64,000 bases of DNA. It comes from Exiguobacterium sp. s193 (GTDB taxonomy: Bacteria > Bacillota > Bacilli > Exiguobacteriales > Exiguobacteriaceae). The notes beneath the pieces were generated by a model that was given only the letters and a program-made list of their open reading frames with translations, did no database searches and was not told where the DNA came from. The stretch covers positions 1 to 64,000 of the forward strand of contig NZ_JACSMR010000004.1 of NCBI RefSeq assembly GCF_018618755.1. Direction: 5' to 3'. Numbering within the stretch: position 1 is the first letter of the stretch; each line of letters begins with the position of its first letter. This document shows positions 1-6,553 of the stretch, in pieces. Made by a program: the position numbers and the translations under genes.

Positions 1-180
1 TCTCCATAAAGTGTTTGACTTGCTCGTTTTTGTGACTAAAAGTCACGTTGACGAAGCTTGCGCTTCATTCATTGTTTGTATCCGAAGATACGTTTTTTGC
101 CTCATCGTTCAGTTTTCAAAGTTCGTCGTGTCGTGTTAGCAACTTTAATAGATTAACAGGTTGTTTTGATTATGTCAACC
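1..180 (-). promoter_or_regulatory. rRNA operon promoter and 16S leader
   Basis: Read leftwards, the sequence has a -35 TTGACA (173-178), a 17-nt spacer and a -10 TAATCT (150-155). It is followed by the conserved leader box CTTTGAAAACTGAACG (about 106-121) and ends at position 1 with ATGGAGA, the sequence that in Bacillales directly precedes GTTTGATCCTGG of 16S rRNA. The 16S gene itself therefore starts at or just beyond the left edge, on the minus strand. No part of the diagnostic 16S body is inside the window. Confidence 0.85.
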
Positions 181-285
181 ATGTTTTTGAAAAAAATTTT
201 TCAGCCCCAACAAACCGTTTATAAAAGGCGTCTCGCTGGAACATTTATTAATATAACAACAAAATTCGACAAACACAAGCATTAT

Positions 286-328
286 TTTAAAAAAACTTTA
301 CAAAGGATTCAAAAACCCTTTGTAAAGC
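286..328 (-). terminator. terminator of proline dehydrogenase gene
   Basis: Stem CTTTACAAAGG / CCTTTGTAAAG (296-306 with 317-327), followed on the minus strand by a T-rich tract. It lies directly after the stop codon of the upstream gene and separates it from the rrn promoter. Confidence 0.8.
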
Positions 329-330
329 CT

Positions 331-1248
331 TTAAAGTCTTAACATACTGATTGCGGTAAAGACAATGTTTGCCGGTCGTTCCGCCAAACGTTTCATCAGA
401 TACGTGTACCAATCGACACCATGCGGCACATAGATGACCACCCGATATCCCTCATCGACTAATTCCTTTTGACGATTCGGCCGCATCCCTTGCAGCATCT
501 GGAACTCGAATTGATCGAATCCGATCCCCTGTTGATGTACAAAACGAATGATTTCTTGGATCATGTCTTCGTCATGTGTCGCCACCTGCGTATAACATCC
601 TTGCAACAGGTTGTGTTTAACCAGTTGTAAATAGGTCGCGTCCACGGTTTCTTTTCGTTCAATATAAATATCTTCCGGACCGGTATACGCTCCCTTGACG
701 ACACGAACGGTGGATTGCAAGCGTTCGAGATCAAAACGTGTCCGGTATAAATTGGCTTGCAAGGCAATCCCGACATTTGAGAACCGCTGTCGCAACTGTT
801 CAAAGACTTGGATGATCGTCTCACAAACGGCCTCTTCTTCCATATTAACTGTCACACGCATCCCAAACTGTTCTGCCGTTTCTAAAATTCGGGTCATTTG
901 TGTAACCGCGATCCGCGGATCGAGACGTAATCCGACTGATGTGAGTTTCAGCGAGACTTGACCATTCAGTCCCTCCTCTGAAATTCGATGGATGACTTTA
1001 ATGCATTCATCAGCGATCGCTGCCGCATCGCGTTCCGATTCAATGAATTCACCCAAACAATCGACCGTTACCGCCCGTCCATCTTCATTAAACGTTCGAA
1101 CTGTGTCGATGGTTTCTTCCGTCCGTTGCCCACCAACAAAAAACGTTCCACCTAAAGGTAAACCAATCGCTCGTGCTACACGAATGAGGCGTTTATCGAC
1201 AGCCAGTCGTTCAAATATCGGACCTGTTAGGTTTTTAAGCACGTTCAT
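331..1248 (-). CDS. putB: proline dehydrogenase
   Basis: FAD-dependent oxidation of L-proline to pyrroline-5-carboxylate, the first step of proline catabolism. The product is about 305 aa, the usual length of the single-domain Bacillus PutB/FadM enzymes, with no fused P5C dehydrogenase. Family motifs visible are LKLTSVGLRLD, a GAYTGPED segment, and the C-terminal RLAERPANI block that carries the substrate-binding arginines. Start: the SD AGGAGG lies only 2 nt before ATG 1248, while the GTG at 1242 has an 8-nt spacing, so the true start may be 1242. The reading frame stays open far upstream (to 1536), but that part overlaps the terminator of the permease gene and is not coding. No P5C dehydrogenase gene is adjacent. 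Confidence 0.9.
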   Translation of the reverse strand: MNVLKNLTGPIFERLAVDKRLIRVARAIGLPLGGTFFVGGQRTEETIDTVRTFNEDGRAVTVDCLGEFIESERDAAAIADECIKVIHRISEEGLNGQVSLKLTSVGLRLDPRIAVTQMTRILETAEQFGMRVTVNMEEEAVCETIIQVFEQLRQRFSNVGIALQANLYRTRFDLERLQSTVRVVKGAYTGPEDIYIERKETVDATYLQLVKHNLLQGCYTQVATHDEDMIQEIIRFVHQQGIGFDQFEFQMLQGMRPNRQKELVDEGYRVVIYVPHGVDWYTYLMKRLAERPANIVFTAISMLRL

Positions 1249-1280
1249 CACCTCCTGTTTGTTGATTCCCTTCTCTCCAT

Positions 1281-1317
1281 GAAAAAAACGCCTTTCTTCT
1301 ATATAGAAGAAAGACGT
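1281..1317 (-). terminator. terminator of purine permease gene
   Basis: Stem CTTTCTTCT / AGAAGAAAG with a 4-nt loop (1292-1313), extended past one mismatch by ACG/CGT, and followed on the minus strand by seven T. It separates the permease gene from putB. Confidence 0.85.
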
Positions 1318-1334
1318 CAGCTTGATACGAAAAC

Positions 1335-2687
1335 TTAGTGTAACCAGATGAAGTATGCCAAGAAACCGAGTGACATGGCGTACATGATTGGATGAACTTC
1401 CTTTGCACGTCCTTTTGCGATCATCGTGATTGGGTAGAATAAGAACCCGAACGCGATTCCCGTTGCGATCGAATACGTAAGTGGCATCATGATGACTGTC
1501 AAGAATGCCGGAACTGCGTACTCGAACTTCTTCCAATCGATTTGGAGAAGTGAGGATGCCATCAACACACCGACGATGATGAGTGCCGGTGCTGTGACCG
1601 GTGCCGTAATCACGGCGAGAAGTGGTGAGAAGAACAAGGCAAGTCCGAAGAATAAGCCGGTTACGATTGCCGTCATTCCTGAACGACCACCTGCTGCGAC
1701 ACCTGCACTTGATTCAATGTATGAAACCGTTGTTGATGTTCCAAGGATTGAACCGGCAACTGTTGCTGTTGAGTCGGCAATCAAGGCGCGTCCTGCACGC
1801 GGGACTTTATTTTCTTTAATTAATCCTGCTTGGTTCGCGACGGCGACGAGCGTTCCCGCTGTATCGAAGAAATCAACGAAGAAGAACGTTAAGATGACGA
1901 CTGCCATCTGGACAGTAAAGATTTCATTGAAGTGAAGGAAAGCTTGTCCGAATGTCGGTGCGATACTCGGTGGAGCTGAAACGATTTCACCAAGGCTTGA
2001 CGGAACAGGAATCAATCCGAAAATCATTCCCGCGATTGCTGTCAAAATCATTCCGAAGAAGATGGCGCCTTTGATTCCGCGTGTCATTAAGATTGCTGAA
2101 ACGACTAAACCGAACACGGCAAGCAATGTCGTGCCTTGACCCAAGTTACCAAGTGAGACGAGTGTCGCTTCGTTTGCGACGACGATTCCGCCTGTTTTCA
2201 GACCGATGAAGGCAATGAATAAACCGATACCGGCAGCAACTGCCATTTTAAGTGGTTCTGGAATCGCATTGATGATTGTTTCACGAATCCCTGATGCCGT
2301 CAGTACCATGAAGACAAGTCCGGATACGAGGACACCGGATAATGCCGTTTCCCACGGGATCCCCATGCCGATGACGACACTGTAGGCAAAGAACGCGTTC
2401 AGTCCCATACCGGGTGCGAGAGCGATCGGATAATTCGCGAGTAAGCCCATCGTGACCGAACCGATGATTGCGACGAGTGCGGTTGCTCCGAAGACTGCTC
2501 CGGCATCCATTCCTGCGTCCGCTAACGTATTCGGGTTAACGAATAAGATGTACGCCATCGCAAAAAACGTTGTCATACCTGCGATGAACTCTGTCCGCAT
2601 GTTCGTACCGAGTCCATTGAAGTCGAAGTAACGCGCGATCGCGTTCTCCTTTTGTTTTGGTTGTTGCGGTTTCATCTGTGTGCTCAT
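1335..2687 (-). CDS. pbuG: NCS2-family guanine/hypoxanthine permease
   Basis: Integral membrane purine:proton symporter of the AzgA-like branch of NCS2, 450 aa. Family marks visible are NMRTEFIAGMTTFFAMAYI near the N terminus, the ALAPGMGLNAFFAY block around residue 90, the FFFVDFFDTAGTLV block around residue 270 and GTSTTVSYIESSAGV around residue 320. Hydrophobic segments run throughout, consistent with 12-14 transmembrane helices. ATG 2687 has an AAGAAGG ribosome site. A guanine riboswitch with terminator precedes it, so expression should fall when guanine is abundant. In Bacillus subtilis guaA lies directly upstream of pbuG; here an island has been inserted between them. The exact substrate (guanine/hypoxanthine rather than adenine) is inferred from the riboswitch and from synteny. 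Confidence 0.9.
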   Translation of the reverse strand: MSTQMKPQQPKQKENAIARYFDFNGLGTNMRTEFIAGMTTFFAMAYILFVNPNTLADAGMDAGAVFGATALVAIIGSVTMGLLANYPIALAPGMGLNAFFAYSVVIGMGIPWETALSGVLVSGLVFMVLTASGIRETIINAIPEPLKMAVAAGIGLFIAFIGLKTGGIVVANEATLVSLGNLGQGTTLLAVFGLVVSAILMTRGIKGAIFFGMILTAIAGMIFGLIPVPSSLGEIVSAPPSIAPTFGQAFLHFNEIFTVQMAVVILTFFFVDFFDTAGTLVAVANQAGLIKENKVPRAGRALIADSTATVAGSILGTSTTVSYIESSAGVAAGGRSGMTAIVTGLFFGLALFFSPLLAVITAPVTAPALIIVGVLMASSLLQIDWKKFEYAVPAFLTVIMMPLTYSIATGIAFGFLFYPITMIAKGRAKEVHPIMYAMSLGFLAYFIWLH

Positions 2688-2720
2688 GGTTGCCTTCTTT
2701 CCAAATAAGCCGTCTCAAGA

Positions 2721-2860
2721 AACGAAAAAAACGGCAGTTACCTAAGCGGTAAAAGCCGTTTCTTTAAGCGCACACCGGAAAATCAGTGCACGCCGTAGTA
2801 GGAACCTTTAAGGTGTTCCTGTAGAGACTTCCGGGCCATATCCCCAGAATTATACGGCAT
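2721..2860 (-). promoter_or_regulatory. guanine riboswitch with terminator
   Basis: Purine-riboswitch aptamer at 2792-2858 on the minus strand: P1 arms GCCGTA/TACGGC and the conserved segments ATATGG, GTCTCTAC and CCTACTACGG. The nucleotide corresponding to position 74 is C, which specifies guanine/hypoxanthine rather than adenine. Downstream is a terminator hairpin (2731-2757, stem AACGGC/GCCGTT, then a T-run at 2725-2731) as the expression platform. This is an OFF switch for the purine permease. Confidence 0.92.
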
Positions 2861-2904
2861 TATTTTTTGTTTTTTAGTAGATGATTTAAAATAAGAACAG
2901 ACAC

Positions 2905-2933
2905 ATCGTAGCACGGTCTAAATGCACGGTCAA
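2905..2933 (-). promoter_or_regulatory. sigma-A promoter of purine permease
   Basis: -35 TTGACC (2928-2933), 17-nt spacer, -10 TACGAT (2905-2910) on the minus strand, placing the transcription start about 40 nt before the aptamer. Confidence 0.7.
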
Positions 2934-2962
2934 CCATAAAAACGAAATTTAATGTCTTATTT

Positions 2963-2983
2963 TATCCGAACGTTCGGTTTTGA
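2963..2983. promoter_or_regulatory. PurR-box-like palindrome
   Basis: CCGAACGTTCGG (2967-2978) with A/T-rich flanks matches the core CCGAAC of the Bacillus PurR box in both orientations. It lies about 35 nt upstream of the permease -35 box. Regulation by PurR is an inference; only the motif is seen. Confidence 0.5.
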
Positions 2984-2990
2984 AAGCGTT

Positions 2991-3030
2991 ACAAAAAACT
3001 CTTCTTCCTAATTTCTCAGGAAGAAGAGTC
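2991..3030 (-). terminator. original guaA terminator, displaced by the island
   Basis: Twelve-base-pair stem ACTCTTCTTCCT / AGGAAGAAGAGT (2998-3009 with 3018-3029), with six T following on the minus strand. It stands directly behind the 76-bp remnant of the guaA 3' end, exactly where the terminator of an uninterrupted guaA would be. It is now 12 kb away from the functional gene. Confidence 0.8.
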
Positions 3031-3040
3031 GTAAAATCAT

Positions 3041-3116
3041 TCCCACTCAATCGTTGAAGGTGGTTTCGACGTCACATCGTACAGGACGCGGTTGACGTTC
3101 TGAACTTCGTTGACGA
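3041..3116. repeat. left attachment repeat (guaA 3' remnant)
   Basis: This copy matches 15156-15231 over 76 bp with two differences. The first 53 bp are identical (3041-3093), the mismatches are at 3094 and 3103, and similarity ends after 3116. Read leftwards it encodes the GuaA C terminus and ends in GAA TGA at 3038-3043. It lies next to the original terminator, so this is the native guaA end cut off by integration. Crossover most probably took place inside the identical 53 bp. Confidence 0.92.
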
Positions 3117-3287
3117 AAATGTTGGTAAACCTACCTTTTAACAATAAAACCATTAAGTTTCTATATATACGGACTCCAATTATTCATGTTATTTCTGTAC
3201 TTCAATAGTATCAGGTCACTTCCATGAAAAGCAATTCATCATCATACAAATCCCAAAACCGATTAACTCTATATCACTTTTATGGGA

Positions 3288-3293
3288 TATAAT
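3288..3293 (+). promoter_or_regulatory. possible -10 box of first island gene
   Basis: A perfect TATAAT lies 40 nt before the first island gene. Only a weak -35 candidate (TTAACT, 19-nt spacing) is seen, so the call rests mainly on the -10 box and on the strong AGGAGG ribosome site that follows it. Confidence 0.45.
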
Positions 3294-3333
3294 TACTTAT
3301 TGAACACAATGTAAAAAGGAGGTACTACAATAA

Positions 3334-4224
3334 ATGAGCAAATCATTATTATCTATTGGAACTTCTTACGGTTGCTTCACTATACAAGCTCACGATAAAT
3401 ACATAGCTGCTGATAATAAAGAAGTTATTAAATATGAATGTCGATGTAAATGCGGCAACATATTTAATCTTAGTGAAGAACGCTTGACGAGAAAAAAGTG
3501 GCGTGACTGTTACGGTTTCAAAAGAAATCAGACTTGTTCTTTAAAAGTAGAGCGTGATAACAAAAGAATACAATCATATCCTAGAGTTAAAGGTAAAAAT
3601 TATGATAATGACTATTCTTATAGTACACATGAATCATTAGATATCTTAGAATGCATAGATGAAAACTTTGAAGGCGAAATCATTGTACATGACAAAAGAA
3701 GGAAAGACGGAGGACAGGTAAGACTTTATAAACTTTATCGTTGTCGATGTCACCTTTGTAACAAAGAATTTGAATTTAAATCCTCAGATTTTGAAATAAA
3801 AAACGATAGGTATGGACGAAGAGCGGAAGAGGGATACTATTGCGACGCTTTCTGTGACTGCCATATAATTTCTTCATTTCAATGGCGAACTTTAAAAATC
3901 CTAACAGAATATAACGTACCTTACAAAGTTGAAGTTTCATTTCAAGATTTATACGGGATAGGGAACAAAAATTTATTACGTTACGATTTTGCAATCCTCA
4001 ATTCAGATAAAAGTCTAAAATATCTAATTGAATGCCAAGGAGAACAACATTATACACCCGTTTTTGAATTTGGTGGCGTATCTCAACACAAAATTCAAAT
4101 TAAAAATGATGAATTAAAACGTGAATATGCGAAGATCAACAAAATACCTTTAATCGAAATCCCATTCACATGCAATACCTACTTAAAAGAAGTTGATTAC
4201 TTAAGGACTGTTGCAGTTATTTAA
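3334..4224 (+). CDS. zinc-finger protein with PD-(D/E)XK-like nuclease end
   Basis: Unassigned 296-aa protein. The N-terminal half has two cysteine clusters that look like zinc-binding fingers: YECRCKCGN with a later Cys (about residues 34-66) and YRCRCHLCNKEFEF followed by YYCDAFCDC (about 135-180). The C-terminal part has the layout of phage and intron endonucleases of the PD-(D/E)XK superfamily: RYDFAIL, then YLIECQGEQHY (Glu plus Gln in place of the usual Lys), then KNDELKREYAKINKIPLIEIPF. That suggests a DNA-binding nuclease, perhaps related to EDxHD homing endonucleases. It sits just inside the left att site, with AGGAGG 11 nt before ATG 3334, and may be co-transcribed with the next gene. 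The function is inferred from motifs. Confidence 0.65.
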   Translation: MSKSLLSIGTSYGCFTIQAHDKYIAADNKEVIKYECRCKCGNIFNLSEERLTRKKWRDCYGFKRNQTCSLKVERDNKRIQSYPRVKGKNYDNDYSYSTHESLDILECIDENFEGEIIVHDKRRKDGGQVRLYKLYRCRCHLCNKEFEFKSSDFEIKNDRYGRRAEEGYYCDAFCDCHIISSFQWRTLKILTEYNVPYKVEVSFQDLYGIGNKNLLRYDFAILNSDKSLKYLIECQGEQHYTPVFEFGGVSQHKIQIKNDELKREYAKINKIPLIEIPFTCNTYLKEVDYLRTVAVI

Positions 4225-4278
4225 TATGATAAAAAAGCTAAGTAAATTTAAATTAGATAAAGGAGAAAAATTATTTCT

Positions 4279-4824
4279 ATGAACAGTGAAGTACTATTAA
4301 ATGGATTGTTCGCTTTGTTAGGTGCTGGGATTGGTGGAGGCGCATCGATATGGGCAACTAGAATACAGTTAAAGAAACAAGACGAACAGAATAAGATAAA
4401 TGATAAAAAAAATGAACAACTAGCTAAAGATGCTAAAGAAGAAAAAAGGGTGCTTACTAAAAATATAATCGAAACATTTTTAATAAATGAAATTAATGAT
4501 AATTTAGAAAAGATCCTTTGGCTGGAACCATCTCTTATCGAAGGATACGGTAGTCAATCTCATAAAAGTGTAATGACTGGTTTTAAATATGAATCACATG
4601 AATTTGAACAAGTAAAACTTAAACTCATGGAGATAACTACAGTCGAAACTTTAACTGTAATAAAAATCTATCAAATGTTTTATATGCTACAAAACACACA
4701 AATCGATTCTTCCTTAAGTAGATTTAATGAAAAAGAGTTTAATTATATAGTAGAAGCATACAAATTGGCTGATGATTTTGTATTTACTTACTTCGAAAAA
4801 AAGTTAAAGCATTATGGAAATTAA
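4279..4824 (+). CDS. small membrane-anchored coiled protein, unknown
   Basis: The 181-aa product is not recognised. It has one glycine-rich hydrophobic segment at residues about 7-26 (GLFALLGAGIGGG), then a long charged, probably coiled-coil stretch (about 30-60, rich in K, E, N and Q), and a mostly helical remainder. This is the architecture of a single-pass membrane protein with a cytosolic domain. It follows the zinc-finger nuclease gene by 54 nt on the same strand with its own AAAGGAG site, so the two may form a unit. Low GC matches the rest of the island. A sensor or membrane-effector role is possible but unsupported. Confidence 0.6.
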   Translation: MNSEVLLNGLFALLGAGIGGGASIWATRIQLKKQDEQNKINDKKNEQLAKDAKEEKRVLTKNIIETFLINEINDNLEKILWLEPSLIEGYGSQSHKSVMTGFKYESHEFEQVKLKLMEITTVETLTVIKIYQMFYMLQNTQIDSSLSRFNEKEFNYIVEAYKLADDFVFTYFEKKLKHYGN

Positions 4825-4880
4825 GAAAAAATTTTAGTATTTATCTTCAGTTTTAAATATTTATATTAATTATCACTACT

Positions 4881-4928
4881 AATAACCGTCTTTAATTTAA
4901 GAAGAAACGTAAGTTAAAGACGGTTATT
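4881..4928. terminator. long hairpin between convergent island genes
   Basis: Perfect 15-bp inverted repeat (4881-4895 with 4914-4928, core AACCGTCTTTAA) with an 18-nt loop between two convergent genes. The T-tracts are weak on both strands, so it may be a bidirectional terminator or simply a stable mRNA end. Confidence 0.55.
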
Positions 4929-4975
4929 CAATGAAAAAAATATAATATGATTTCACTACATTTTAATTAATAAGT

Positions 4976-6478
4976 TCAACTTTTATTCATTTTTAATTTC
5001 TTAGATAGTTCTTCTATAGTTAATACTTCATTCTTTCTTCTATGAATCATTCTATGACAATTAGAGCATAATGGTACTAAGTCTGTTTTAGGATTTACTT
5101 TTATCGCTTTACTTAACGTGCTTAAAGGTTTAATATGATGGATTTCAATGAAGTCTTTTCCATGCTCTCCATACATCATCTCAAAATTAAAATTACACAC
5201 TTTACAACTTAAACCATGTTCTTGAATAGCAAGCATTCTGTTTCTAGCGTTTCGCTCATAACGTTTTCCATAATATTCTCGAGAACTACCTTCAATACCA
5301 TAACCTTCTTCTACTTTTTCCGCTTCAATATCTAAATCAATAACTTTACTCAATTCTTCATCTTTAGATAATTTCAATAACTTTATAGAAACTGAATAAT
5401 CTTGATCGTCGTTTTCTAAGATGTTAATAACCTCGTTAATACTTTTCCCTTTAAAAATCCCTCTATACTCTGCTTTCATACCTAAATAATAAAGAATGTT
5501 TGCTGAATTTCTCCCTTTTGTGTTTCCACTTGTAATCCTTAGTATATTTTTATCTAGCCATCTATGTGTTTTAGAATTTATTAAATGTTCATATAAAACT
5601 TGCCCTTTAAGTTCATCAGAGTATTTTTTAAACTCCCTATCTCTATTGTTAGGTTTAAGTAATGGCAGATTTATAGAATTTGCAGCTTTACCAAACTCTT
5701 TTTCAATGATTTTTATCTCACTTTCAAGAACTTTCATCTTAAATGTTTTTCGAAGTGACGTTCCAAAGTATTCCCTAATGTAATTTTCAAGATTTATGTT
5801 CTCATAGGGAATAAACCATCGCGACAGACGATGTTCAGTATCCCCACCATCTGTCTGAGTAATAGCATCTTTATCACCAAACAAAATACCATTCATGTCT
5901 TTATAGCCTATAAATTTGCTCGGTGCTATTAAATTATTCTCATGAATGTAATACCACTTTTGAAATCTCGAAAGACTTTTTCTCAATTGATCGTATTTCT
6001 GTATATCTGTATCAAATCGATTCATGTTTTTATCAATATCTTCTATAGAATCAACTAAAGAAAAACGAGTATTCAACTCTTCTTTCGAAATATTGTAGTG
6101 TGCATACCAAAATCTTCGTAAATAACTACCGTCGTTCTCAGAAAGTAAATATAATAATTTATTTTCTAAGTTCGATGAGATTAGATCATATAAATATTTC
6201 TTCTCATTAAAATCTCTTATTTTAATTTTTTGTTCAAGATCAGTTTCAAGAATTTTTATTTTAACGCTCTTTTTATTTTTTAAAATAGAAATCACTTTAG
6301 CTCTAGCAAGTATTCCAAAACTATTTTTTGCTTTATCATATGCACCGCATATGAATAACTCATCCTCTACCTCTAAAGACTCATTGTTCTTTTCTTTAAC
6401 AACCGATAAATCAATTTCTTTATTTTTACTTAAATATCCAAACTCGATAAATCTATTAGAAAGAACCCATACTTTCAC
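4976..6478 (-). CDS. HNH endonuclease with N-terminal reader-like domain
   Basis: About 500 aa. The C-terminal 75 residues are a clear HNH nuclease: CKVC, then IEIHHIKPLS, then DLVPLCSNCHRMIH, with two zinc-binding CxxC pairs. The first about 80 residues (KVWVLSNRF ... ELFICG ... GILARAKVISI) look like a PUA/EVE-type beta domain, which in type IV restriction enzymes reads modified cytosine; that assignment is tentative. The middle has two motifs, NLIAPSKFIGYKDM and SANILYYLGMKAEYRGIF, that I cannot assign. Start: AGGAG overlaps the first possible ATG (6493), so GTG 6478, 7 nt behind it, is preferred. It is divergent from the HEPN gene. The likely role is modification-dependent restriction; alternatively it could be a homing nuclease. 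Confidence 0.75.
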   Translation of the reverse strand: MKVWVLSNRFIEFGYLSKNKEIDLSVVKEKNNESLEVEDELFICGAYDKAKNSFGILARAKVISILKNKKSVKIKILETDLEQKIKIRDFNEKKYLYDLISSNLENKLLYLLSENDGSYLRRFWYAHYNISKEELNTRFSLVDSIEDIDKNMNRFDTDIQKYDQLRKSLSRFQKWYYIHENNLIAPSKFIGYKDMNGILFGDKDAITQTDGGDTEHRLSRWFIPYENINLENYIREYFGTSLRKTFKMKVLESEIKIIEKEFGKAANSINLPLLKPNNRDREFKKYSDELKGQVLYEHLINSKTHRWLDKNILRITSGNTKGRNSANILYYLGMKAEYRGIFKGKSINEVINILENDDQDYSVSIKLLKLSKDEELSKVIDLDIEAEKVEEGYGIEGSSREYYGKRYERNARNRMLAIQEHGLSCKVCNFNFEMMYGEHGKDFIEIHHIKPLSTLSKAIKVNPKTDLVPLCSNCHRMIHRRKNEVLTIEELSKKLKMNKS

Positions 6479-6553
6479 AATTTCACTCCTCATCTTTATA
6501 GTAATGTATAGTTATTATATCCAATTTATAAAATTATTAGTGAGGTGCTTTCT

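Noticed and set aside
1249-1536. N-terminal extension of proline dehydrogenase
   Set aside because: It spans the permease terminator and 3' end and lacks homology to the family; the SD lies at the shorter start.
2792-2858. Adenine specificity of the purine riboswitches (also 16817-16887)
   Set aside because: The final U of ACTAT in the guaA aptamer first suggested adenine, but the discriminating nucleotide is the C in GA(C/U)UA, which is C in both aptamers; both are guanine-type.
4279-4824. Toxin-antitoxin pair with the preceding gene
   Set aside because: Sizes, the membrane segment and gene order do not fit known toxin-antitoxin modules; no antitoxin-type DNA-binding domain is visible.
4881-4928. 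Third copy of the island palindrome
   Set aside because: The arms (AACCGTCTTTAA core) have no similarity to the GGTTTTTGGCAAGA palindrome.
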